Notes under the pieces: model-generated
Told to the model about the DNA's origin: nothing
Database searches by the model: none
What the model saw: the letters and a program-made list of their open reading frames with translations, nothing else
Position numbers and translations under genes: made by a program
Assembly (NCBI RefSeq): GCF_943192905.1
Contig: NZ_CALPCC010000001.1
Location: forward strand, 1 to 64,000
Direction of reading: 5' to 3'
DNA from: Adlercreutzia murintestinalis
Lineage (GTDB): Bacteria; Actinomycetota; Coriobacteriia; Coriobacteriales; Eggerthellaceae
DNA: 64,000 bases
Shown: positions 1 to 6,925 of the stretch, in pieces
Position numbering within the stretch: the stretch's first letter is position 1
Layout: the number at the start of each line of letters is the position of its first letter

Positions 1-642
1 CCGAAAACTTTATTATGTTTAAACTTTTCGGAATTTTCTGTATTGATTCATCATACCCTAATCAATGCACTTTATCCACTGCGGATCATCGGCCTGAATC
101 AGGACGAGAAGGCCTCTGGCGGCATGGCTGGGCTGACGTTTCTTTTTACGCAACCGATGAAGACAGATACAGTCACCTACTCAGTGGGAGAGGGCCAGCC
201 GACCACTTCCTGGGAGACGTCGAATGCACGCACGTGGCTGAATTCTGGACAGGGCTGGACAGGGCTTCCGGCAGGCGTCCGTGGTGCCATCAAGCAGGTC
301 AAGAAGATCAGCGTTCGTGGAGACATGGGCTGGGGCGACAGATCAACCTGGCAGATCATCAATACCGTCGACAGCGTGTTCTTCCCCTCGTTCAAAGAGC
401 TATCGACCAGGGCCACTGTCGCCAATGAGCCTATAGGTGTCGGAGCGGATAAGACAGAGTGCTATCTTGTCGTTGCCGCTGGCGCAGTGACCAATCCCGA
501 AGGTGACTTTGGAGGCAAGGGTTGGGAACGTGACTACAATTCACAAAATCACTTTACGTATGCGTTCAACAACTCTGTTGGTGCACCTACTTGGGTCCGT
601 GGGAGCAGCCCTCTTTCCTATCGACCTGCCTTCTGCTTCTAG
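1..642 (+). CDS. C-terminal part of a secreted DUF6273-like protein, 5' end missing from the window
   Basis: The reading frame is open from base 1 to the TAG at 640-642. From about base 62 the product matches the C-terminal domain of the neighbouring minus-strand protein (756-2135), starting at NALYPLRIIGLNQDEKASGG. It then diverges but keeps the pattern WLN...LP..VR.AIK.VKK, a TD/VDS core and a terminal RPAFCF, which I read as DUF6273-like. The nucleotide differences in the shared block are almost all at third codon positions, so this is an old paralogue kept by selection on protein. The sequence before base 58 is AT-rich and does not resemble the full-length protein. The gene either continues upstream of the window with a different N-terminus or is a 5'-truncated copy. 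Function unknown. Confidence 0.55.
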   Translation, partial: PKTLLCLNFSEFSVLIHHTLINALYPLRIIGLNQDEKASGGMAGLTFLFTQPMKTDTVTYSVGEGQPTTSWETSNARTWLNSGQGWTGLPAGVRGAIKQVKKISVRGDMGWGDRSTWQIINTVDSVFFPSFKELSTRATVANEPIGVGADKTECYLVVAAGAVTNPEGDFGGKGWERDYNSQNHFTYAFNNSVGAPTWVRGSSPLSYRPAFCF

Positions 643-665
643 ATACAGAAGGTCTATCGATGCAA

Positions 666-700
666 GCAACCTGCCCTGGGTCTTCGGGCAGGTTGCTTCT
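666..700 (+). terminator. rho-independent terminator
   Basis: A perfect 11-bp stem (GCAACCTGCCC, 666-676, pairing with 686-696) with a 9-nt loop is followed by TTCTTTG. It lies 24 bp after the stop of the preceding plus-strand gene and in the short gap between two convergent paralogues, so it may also insulate the minus-strand gene. Confidence 0.8.
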
Positions 701-755
701 TTGTAGCTGTTGGATGTTTGCCTGTGTCGTCTTTGCCTAACGTAAAGGTATCGCC

Positions 756-2135
756 TTACAGGCAGAATGCGGGTGTGATAGACCTAGGCGCCTTGTCTAT
801 TTCAAAGGATCCTATGTTTCCATTGGTGTATACGTAGAAACCATACGTGCCGCTATATGTATCTCTCAAAAAGCTATTTGGGTAAAGCCTCTGCCTAAAA
901 CTCAGTTCTCCCATTGCGGTCGCAGCCAAATAGATCTGATCCTTATTTGGACCCAGGCCAAGCCTTGCATCCGCCGTATCCGCGTGGGTTTGGCTGATCT
1001 CGCCCCTTGCTAATACGAACAGCGAGTCGGTCGTATCCGTATATTTTCCTGCTCCATATTGTTCGGTTACTACACTTCTCTTCTTTACTGGCACGATTGC
1101 ATTCTTTACGTTTGCTGCAAGATTGTTGATGCCATCCGCTGCGAGATAGCTGCCTACAACAGTTGTAGGCCACGAGCCACCACCGCTCGTCTGCTTAGTG
1201 GTCATCGGTGTTGCAAACAAGAAGGTAAGCCCCGCCATGCCGCCTGAGGCCTTCTCGTCTTGGTTCAGACCGATGATTCGCAGCGGATAAAGTGCATTAT
1301 TCCAACGTACCTTACACTCGTAGTTCGTACCATCTCCGGTGCAGAAATCGTAGTACATGTCATAGAGCCAATTGCCAGCACTGAGGTTTGGGAGTTCCTC
1401 TGCATCCGCCTTGACCTCAGCAAGACTATACGTAACCTCATGAGCGAAGCGCTTGTCCGTTAGATAAAAGTCTGCCGCATTCTTGTCTGCAGCCGTCATG
1501 GGCCCGGCACCACGCACTCCCTCGTAGACAAAGGTGCACTTCATGAGCTCCTGGTCGGTTCCGGGACTCTTAGCCGCCTCCTTAGCAGCATCCTTAGCAG
1601 TGCTCCCTGTCAGATTCAGCACGAAATCAGCATTGGTGGACGCACTCTTCGGCAAGACATACCCAACAGTTGGATCTGCAGAGATGCCCGTTGTATCCGA
1701 TTTGTAGACTTCTCCGGTAGCATCTGGTTTCCAGCCTTCGCGCAGTTCCTCATTGTAAAGGCTTGTCAGATGCAAGGACGCTTTCGACTGAGGATCAAGG
1801 TCGAAGTAGTCTGCCACCTTAGAAGAATCGCATTGTATCTGGCTGATGCGAACGGGATTTGAAGAATTGTTCTTGAACGTAGCGGTTCCCTTAACCTCTG
1901 CAGGATTATCGATATTGATGCCTCGGGGATATTCATTTTGCAGAGTGATGGTCACAGGAGAATCTACATTCGTTTGGGGTGCATATGCTCTTGTCTCAGC
2001 CGCTACCGATGGCTCATCTGACTCATCTGCAAAAGCGGAGCCCGCCTGAGCGGCTATCGTGAAGGGACTGAGGCTTGCCGCCATCACAACGGCGAGCGCA
2101 CACGACGCGAGTCGCTTGGAGAAAGTAGCTTTCAT
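756..2135 (-). CDS. secreted protein with C-terminal DUF6273-like domain
   Basis: This 459-residue protein starts with a classical signal peptide (MKATFSKRLASCALAVV..., likely cleavage after AFA and before DESDEPS). I chose the ATG at 2135 because it gives a compact signal peptide and has AAGGAT about 12 nt upstream; an upstream TTG at 2147 abuts the same purines. The first half holds a beta-rich region (PVTITLQNEYPRGINIDNPA) that may be an Ig-like surface domain. The second half (from about residue 270) resembles DUF6273 modules of cell-surface proteins, ending ITPAFCL. No sortase motif or C-terminal membrane anchor is visible, so it is probably released or held by non-covalent contacts. It faces a partial paralogue on the other strand. 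Exact role unknown. Confidence 0.7.
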   Translation of the reverse strand: MKATFSKRLASCALAVVMAASLSPFTIAAQAGSAFADESDEPSVAAETRAYAPQTNVDSPVTITLQNEYPRGINIDNPAEVKGTATFKNNSSNPVRISQIQCDSSKVADYFDLDPQSKASLHLTSLYNEELREGWKPDATGEVYKSDTTGISADPTVGYVLPKSASTNADFVLNLTGSTAKDAAKEAAKSPGTDQELMKCTFVYEGVRGAGPMTAADKNAADFYLTDKRFAHEVTYSLAEVKADAEELPNLSAGNWLYDMYYDFCTGDGTNYECKVRWNNALYPLRIIGLNQDEKASGGMAGLTFLFATPMTTKQTSGGGSWPTTVVGSYLAADGINNLAANVKNAIVPVKKRSVVTEQYGAGKYTDTTDSLFVLARGEISQTHADTADARLGLGPNKDQIYLAATAMGELSFRQRLYPNSFLRDTYSGTYGFYVYTNGNIGSFEIDKAPRSITPAFCL

Positions 2136-2317
2136 TGTCTGAACCAATCCTTCATCATTCGGCTAGAAGCCGACCGTCGGCGAACCGACGCATGGTCACT
2201 ACATTCCCCATTCAACTTGTGCGAGTTTCACATATTTCCGCGCACGGTCACAAGAACCAATCGATCGATTGCGGATTTTCTCCACAAACCTGCGGTTGTA
2301 GAAACTTCTCGCACTAA

Positions 2318-2390
2318 CCGCGACCCAACCGCAATCCTCACCAGAGTAACCGTAATAGGTTGCGCCCGACCTTGAAGAGGTTTGACAAAA
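2318..2390. repeat. dispersed repeat, copy A
   Basis: About 70 bp here match 14897-14968. The core CCCAACCGCAATCCTCACCA and the following GAGTAAC are identical in both copies, and flanking blocks are similar (GGTTGC, TTGAAG). Copy B abuts a truncated gene and an IS30 remnant, so this may be a solo end of a mobile element. Read on the minus strand, both copies give SGEDCGWVAV in one frame, but neither copy is part of a convincing gene. Confidence 0.6.
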
Positions 2391-2427
2391 GGCAGAAGCC
2401 TCTCGTGCTGAGCACATATCTGAGGCT

Positions 2428-2622
2428 CTTTTGGCAATTGGGATCGTTTTTGGTGTCTAGGGGTGTTTCTGGTGACTAGAGCAGTTCTGACAATTGGGGG
2501 CATTTCTGACAATTGGGGGCGTTTCTGGCAACTATGAGCACTTTCAACAATTGGGATCATGGGCACGTTCGACAATTGGAGTCGTTCCTGGCAAAGATTG
2601 CCCTTATTGCCACAGGATCGCC
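2428..2622. repeat. degenerate 19-bp tandem repeat, about 10 units
   Basis: Contiguous units of 18-19 bp with approximate consensus TTTCTGACAATTGGGGGCG run from 2428 to 2622, with one 6-bp insertion at 2560-2565. The best units are 2485-2502 and 2503-2521. There are no spacers, so this is not a CRISPR array. It occupies the middle of the gene-free stretch 2136-2962, which otherwise holds copy A of a dispersed repeat and an 80-bp-period duplication. Confidence 0.75.
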
Positions 2623-2797
2623 AACGAGCATTCCCCACTCACGGCAGGCACAAGCGTCTGAACAGGCATTACTTTCCGAGGAAGAAGTCTAGCATTTGAG
2701 AAAGGGAGTCAAGAAGCGGCCTCAAAGTGCCTTGTCGTGGCAATAAGGTCGATTCTTGCCAGAAATGGGTGCTTGAGGGTTCCGTTTACTGACCACA

Positions 2798-2932
2798 ATG
2801 CTGAGGCCGTATTGTCGCGCGGGCGATGTGGCCAGCTGCGGCTACCTGGTGCCTCCACTTTATACCGACCTCACTCGATGCCGAGGCCGTATTGCCGCGC
2901 GGCCGATGTAGCCAGCTGCGGCCGCCCGGTGC
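2798..2932. repeat. 55-bp direct repeat, two copies at 80-bp period
   Basis: Bases 2798-2852 and 2878-2932 are about 85-90% alike, both running from ATGC(T/C)GAGGCCGTATTG to GGTGCC. The second copy ends 30 bp before the start of the membrane LuxR gene. The position suggests promoter or operator DNA for that gene, but no clear -35/-10 pair was identified. Confidence 0.7.
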
Positions 2933-2962
2933 CGCTACAATAGGGAGCACGGGAAGGGAGTG

Positions 2963-4585
2963 ATGGATCTGGCATCGGATCGCCTAAAAGAGCTGTGGTG
3001 CGCGCCGTGCGTTCTGACCATCACGGGGCTGGCGCTGTATTGGCCGATGTTTCGCCGCCCGTTCCTCGGAAGCATCTTCACGCAGGTTGCGCCCGAGCTG
3101 TACGGAGCCTTGTTCTTCTTCCAAGTCATTGCAGTGGTGGTCGGATTCATGCTGGCCATGGCTCCCGAAGCGCTTGCGCGGCTGGTTGAGCGACCGACGC
3201 CGCTGGCTGTTGCGAGCAGCGCCCTGATGTTCGCCAGCGCGCTCTACATTCAGCTTGCGGGCGACCAGTGCGTGGCGGGGCTGCTTGCGGTGAGCACGCT
3301 GTTCTTGGTCGTGGGGTTCGCGGGCGTTGGCTTTTTGTGCGCCACGGTCTGCCATCAGCTTGGAAAGGCCGCCCCCTGTGCGCTGGTGCTGTCGTTTTTG
3401 GCAAGTTTTCTCGTGGGAATGGTGGAACTGGTGCCGGAAGGCGCCCGCTGGGCCTCGGCGCTGCTGCCCGTGCTCTGCACCGGATGCTTGCTGCTTGCCC
3501 GGCGCGGGCTTCGCGCACGCAACGCGGAATGCGCGGCCGACGCAGGCGCAGCGGACGCAGGCGAAACCGACGCAGGCGCGGCCGACGCAAGCGCAGCGGA
3601 CGACGATTTTCGCGGACGCTGGGTGCGCGTGCTGGGACCCTACACCATTGCGCTCATTCTGGTCACCATGCTCGCGGGGGTCTTCACGCGCAGCAGCTGG
3701 CTCTTCCACGCGGTTGGCTATAACCCGAGCCTGCGCGGGCTGCTCACCTACCTGTGCTCGGTGGCGATCGCCACCATCATGGCCGCGCTGTTCCTGCGTG
3801 CACGCAATACGCGAACCGCTTTTCTCACCTGTTTGGCGCTGCTGTTGTGCGCCGTTCTCACCGGCGTCATCGCGTGCGCCGTCACCGAGGGGCGCGTCGG
3901 CGGGCGCCTGGTCACCTCTGCGTATACTTGCGCGCAGTTCTGCCTGTGGATGTTCTTGGTGCTGCGAGCAGGCTCGGCCACCGAGATGGTTTCGTCGGTA
4001 GGGTTTTTCCTGTGCATCGATCAAACGTGCTCGCTGCTGATGAACTATTGCATCCCCGGCATGTTGGGGATCGATACCGAATCGGCCACGGGATATCTGA
4101 TGCCTCTGGGGCTTGCGGGCACCTCGGCTATCTCTGTTGCCGCCCTGGTGATCGCTGCGGTGGCCTTCGTGCGCCTGTCGAGCACGGGGCGCCTTGTGCA
4201 ACCCGATATCGCAGAGCGACTGGGAAGCCCGCATGCTGCAGACGCCATGCGAGCAGTGGCGGCAACAGCGGCCGAGGCTGACGGCAACGCACCCCTTGAT
4301 GGCATGCTGCGTCAAGCCACCTCCACGCACACCTCAACACCTCCGCTCACCTCGTCACCTTTAGCAGCCACGACCAACCCCGATCACCTGGCCGCCCGTT
4401 TCGGGCTGACCGCGCGCGAAGCCGAAGTTGCCCTCTGTTTGGCCCGAGGCAACAGCGTGAAGCGCACTGCCGAGAAGCTCTACATTGCACCGAGCACCGT
4501 ACAAAGCTTCTCGAAATCCATCTATCGAAAGATGGATATTCACTCCAAACAGGAGCTCATTGACGCATTCGCTGAATCCGAATAG
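2963..4585 (+). CDS. 12-TM membrane protein with C-terminal LuxR helix-turn-helix
   Basis: The protein has about 540 residues. Its N-terminal 420 residues form roughly twelve hydrophobic segments in two halves, separated by a cytoplasmic linker (about residues 185-215) made of Ala-Asp-rich repeats (AADAGAADAGETDAG). The C-terminus (from about residue 475) is a LuxR/GerE DNA-binding domain: FGLTAREAEVALCLARGNS, then APSTVQSFSKSIYRKM. The start is ATG 2963 after GGGAAGGGAG; a GTG at 2960 is in frame. In Eggerthella-type genomes such membrane-bound LuxR proteins usually sit beside the exported enzyme or transporter they control, so the esterase 150 bp downstream is the likely target. The ligand is unknown. 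Sensing through the membrane half is inference. Confidence 0.88.
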   Translation: MDLASDRLKELWCAPCVLTITGLALYWPMFRRPFLGSIFTQVAPELYGALFFFQVIAVVVGFMLAMAPEALARLVERPTPLAVASSALMFASALYIQLAGDQCVAGLLAVSTLFLVVGFAGVGFLCATVCHQLGKAAPCALVLSFLASFLVGMVELVPEGARWASALLPVLCTGCLLLARRGLRARNAECAADAGAADAGETDAGAADASAADDDFRGRWVRVLGPYTIALILVTMLAGVFTRSSWLFHAVGYNPSLRGLLTYLCSVAIATIMAALFLRARNTRTAFLTCLALLLCAVLTGVIACAVTEGRVGGRLVTSAYTCAQFCLWMFLVLRAGSATEMVSSVGFFLCIDQTCSLLMNYCIPGMLGIDTESATGYLMPLGLAGTSAISVAALVIAAVAFVRLSSTGRLVQPDIAERLGSPHAADAMRAVAATAAEADGNAPLDGMLRQATSTHTSTPPLTSSPLAATTNPDHLAARFGLTAREAEVALCLARGNSVKRTAEKLYIAPSTVQSFSKSIYRKMDIHSKQELIDAFAESE

Positions 4586-4734
4586 CGCACTGCGCGCGAG
4601 GTGCGCGAAATGCTGCGCCAAGTATTACCTGTTCAGACGCCTTCTTTCTCGATTCCCCATGTTTCATGGGATGCGCGTGCGCGCTCGGTTGCGTAGCATC
4701 CTTCGCATCCTGAGAGAGGACGAAAGGAGAGCAA

Positions 4735-5817
4735 ATGGCTGGAACGATTCTCGATGGAGGCGCCCTGTCGCGCCGCGACATGCTCAAGTTCGCCGGTGCA
4801 GCGACGGCGGTAGCGGCAGGTGCCACGTTGCTCGGGTGCTCGCAAGCTGGTGCCGAGCCCGCGAAGGACACGTCTTTAGCTGCGGGTGGCGTAGCTACCA
4901 CCACGCTGGCCGAGGCAACGAGCCAGAACGTGATGAAAGTGGACACCAGCGTGCCTTCCATCAACCTGACCGAAGGGCTGGTGTACAAGCAGGTTCTGCC
5001 CGGTGGCACGCAGCTGCACGTGGATATGCTGGTCCCCGGCGGCAAGAAAGATGAGACCTACCCGCTGATCGTCTACATCAACGGCGGCGGATTCACTGGG
5101 TCGCTGCCGTCGCGCAGCATCACGCAGCGCATGGCCTTTGCGCAGGCGGGGTACGTGGTGGCGTCCATCCAGCACCGCGTGGTGCCCACGGCGCGCTTCC
5201 CAGAGCCGGTGGAGGACGTGAAGGCAGCCGTGCGGTGGCTGCGCGCGCACGCGGCTGAGTTCAGCATCGACCCGAACCGCGTGGGCACCGTGGGAAGCTC
5301 GGCGGGCGGCTACTTCGCCACCATGCTGGGCGTGACCGGAGACGTGAAGGAGTTCGACGTTGGCGAGAACACCAACGAAAGCTCGGCGGTGAGCGCGGTC
5401 ATCGACCTGTACGGCGTGTCCGACCTGACCATCATCGGTGCCGACCTGCCCGACGGTCTGGAAGAGGGCCACAACTCGCCCGCCACCACCGAGGCCATGC
5501 TCGTCAACGGCACGGCGTTCGGCGACAACAAGGGCGCATCGGTGTTCGACACGCCCGAAGCCGCGGCCGAGGCAAGCCCGTTCACCTACATTGACGGCAC
5601 CGATCCGGCGTTCCTCATCCTGCACGGCGACAAGGACACGCTGGTCTCGCCGGTGGCTTCCATGGAGCTGTACAAGCGGCTGCACGACGCGGGCGTGGAA
5701 GTGGAGCGCTACACCATCGAAGGCGCTGGGCACGGCGGCCCCATGTTCGATCAGCCTGCGGTGATCGACCTGATGGTGGAGTTCTTGGACAAGCACGTGA
5801 AGAACGCGGGTCAGTAG
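4735..5817 (+). CDS. Tat-exported lipoprotein alpha/beta-hydrolase (esterase)
   Basis: The 360-residue protein begins with a Tat signal (SRRDMLKFAG, twin Arg 13-14) that ends in a lipobox LLGC with Cys35, so it should be a lipoprotein on the outer face of the membrane. The body is an alpha/beta hydrolase of the carboxylesterase/HSL-like type: oxyanion motif INGGGF, nucleophile motif GSSAGG with Ser189, acid in HGDKDTLV and catalytic His333 in GAGHGG. It is preceded by GAAAGGAG at good spacing. It follows the membrane LuxR gene in the same direction, which suggests regulation by it. Substrate unknown; an ester of a small or aromatic compound is typical for the family. There is no sign of truncation. 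Confidence 0.88.
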   Translation: MAGTILDGGALSRRDMLKFAGAATAVAAGATLLGCSQAGAEPAKDTSLAAGGVATTTLAEATSQNVMKVDTSVPSINLTEGLVYKQVLPGGTQLHVDMLVPGGKKDETYPLIVYINGGGFTGSLPSRSITQRMAFAQAGYVVASIQHRVVPTARFPEPVEDVKAAVRWLRAHAAEFSIDPNRVGTVGSSAGGYFATMLGVTGDVKEFDVGENTNESSAVSAVIDLYGVSDLTIIGADLPDGLEEGHNSPATTEAMLVNGTAFGDNKGASVFDTPEAAAEASPFTYIDGTDPAFLILHGDKDTLVSPVASMELYKRLHDAGVEVERYTIEGAGHGGPMFDQPAVIDLMVEFLDKHVKNAGQ

Positions 5818-5978
5818 AGAATCGACAGCGGACCAAGAGCAAGGTCGGTGGCGAACCGCGGCTAGCTGCGCTGTCAGCCGCGACCCGCTCAGACCACCTG
5901 CGACCGCGACACCATAGGGAGGACAGGCAGCCCTCGCTCCGGGCGGTCTCTCGAATGAAGCCGATCCTCTCTCTTCTG

Positions 5979-6008
5979 GGGGCTCGCCCGTGCGGCGGGC
6001 CCCTTTTT
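5979..6008 (+). terminator. rho-independent terminator
   Basis: A 10-bp GC stem (GGGGCTCGCC with GGCGGGCCCC, one G-U pair) with a 5-nt loop is followed by TTTTT. It lies 160 bp after the esterase stop and upstream of the toxin-antitoxin promoter. The gene-free stretch 5818-6127 holds only this terminator and that promoter. Confidence 0.85.
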
Positions 6009-6070
6009 GACTCTCTAGAGCACCGCCGTGGGCACCTCGCGAACATCACGATCGCGGCTGCGTTCTGCAA

Positions 6071-6115
6071 TTGCCAAACCTCCAGAGTCCATATATACTT
6101 GTTCATATACTTGTT
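6071..6115 (+). promoter_or_regulatory. promoter and direct-repeat operator of the toxin-antitoxin pair
   Basis: A -35 TTGCCA (6071-6076) and -10 TATACT (6094-6099) are separated by exactly 17 bp. Two 11-bp direct repeats ATATACTTGTT (6093-6103 and 6105-6115, 12-bp period, one helical turn) overlap the -10 and run up to the ribosome-binding site GGAGG. This is a good candidate site for autorepression by the ribbon-helix-helix antitoxin. Confidence 0.7.
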
Positions 6116-6127
6116 AGGAGGAACGGC

Positions 6128-6364
6128 GTGGCGCAGATCTCTCTGTATATGGATGACACTGCCATGGCCGCACTGCGCGCAGATGCCGAGCAGCGCGGTA
6201 CCTCAATTTCCTCATACGCGCGCGAAATGCTGGAACGGCGTCATGAGACCGAGCGCAATGGGTGGACCAATGGCTGGCCACCGGGGTATTTCGACCTTTT
6301 TGGGAGCATCCCCGATTTCCCCGCGAGCACCGACGCTCCGCCCGAACCGATCGAAGCCTGGTGA
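6128..6364 (+). CDS. ribbon-helix-helix-type antitoxin
   Basis: This 78-residue protein starts at GTG 6128, eight bases after TAGGAGG. Its N-terminus (QISLYMDDTAMAALRADAEQ, then RGTSISSYAREMLERR) has the strand-helix-helix pattern of CopG/VapB-type antitoxins. The acidic, Pro/Trp-rich C-terminal tail (about residues 45-78) would be the toxin-neutralising part. The stop is 4 bp before the PIN-domain toxin start, as in a two-gene operon. It is expected to bind its own promoter, where direct repeats are seen. Confidence 0.8.
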   Translation: MAQISLYMDDTAMAALRADAEQRGTSISSYAREMLERRHETERNGWTNGWPPGYFDLFGSIPDFPASTDAPPEPIEAW

Positions 6365-6368
6365 TCGC

Positions 6369-6776
6369 ATGTACATGCTCGACACCAACATTCTGATCGA
6401 TTTTCTTCGCGGCACCTCGCGCCTCATCTACGACAAGCTACGCGAAAGCGATGCCCGCCTGTTCGGCGTGTCGAGCATCGTAAAAGCGGAGTTGCTCGTG
6501 GGCGCTGAAAAGTGCCAGAATCCTGAGCAGGAGCGCTTGCGGGTGGAAATGCTGCTGCTCCCCTTTGAACTTGTGCCCTTTGATGGAATATGCGCGCAGC
6601 ACTATGGACGTATCAGAGCTCACCTGGAACAAGCTGGCAAGACCATCGGGGCGAACGACTACTTGATCGCGGCTACCGCCTTAGCACGGGGCGCTGTGCT
6701 CATCACGAACAACGCGCGCGAATTCCAGCGCGTTCCCGGGCTTGCCGTGGAAGAATGGGCCGAGATCGCGCTTTAA
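6369..6776 (+). CDS. vapC: PIN-domain ribonuclease toxin, VapC family
   Basis: The 135-residue product opens with MYMLDTNILIDFLRG, the classic VapC start with the first acidic metal ligand (Asp in LDTN). Further ligands are the Glu in VKAELLVGAE and the Asp in GANDYLIAATAL; the NNAREF motif is also present. Family members are Mg-dependent endoribonucleases that cut initiator tRNA or other RNAs and are held inactive by the antitoxin encoded immediately upstream. The length and all acidic residues look intact, so the toxin should be active. The start is ATG 6369; an ATG two codons later is possible. Confidence 0.9.
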   Translation: MYMLDTNILIDFLRGTSRLIYDKLRESDARLFGVSSIVKAELLVGAEKCQNPEQERLRVEMLLLPFELVPFDGICAQHYGRIRAHLEQAGKTIGANDYLIAATALARGAVLITNNAREFQRVPGLAVEEWAEIAL

Positions 6777-6811
6777 CGTGCGCGAGATGCCGGTATCGAG
6801 CATTGTTCGTT

Positions 6812-6889
6812 GGCATCATTCGGTAGCGCCATTCGATAGTGTCATTCGTCGGCATCATTCGGTAGCGCCATTCGGTAGCGTTACTCGTC
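6812..6889. repeat. 39-bp tandem duplication
   Basis: Bases 6812-6850 and 6851-6889 are two adjacent 39-bp units sharing GGCATCATTCGGTAGCGCCA and a similar end (CATTCGTC / TACTCGTC). Within each unit an 11-13-bp sub-motif (CATTCGGTAGCG) recurs. The array lies between the converging toxin and ygiQ genes. Confidence 0.8.
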
Positions 6890-6925
6890 CGCCTTTTTCT
6901 TCTCACGCTGCGCCGGGACGGTCCT

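Noticed and set aside
58-1310. Recent invertible segment between the two DUF6273-like genes
   Set aside because: The shared stretch has synonymous differences throughout and no identical run beyond about 14 bp, so recent homologous inversion is not supported. A site-specific mechanism remains open.
2984-4330. 448-codon frame opposite the membrane LuxR gene
   Set aside because: Composition is Arg/His/Gln-rich and lacks any domain, while the other strand has clear TM helices and an HTH.
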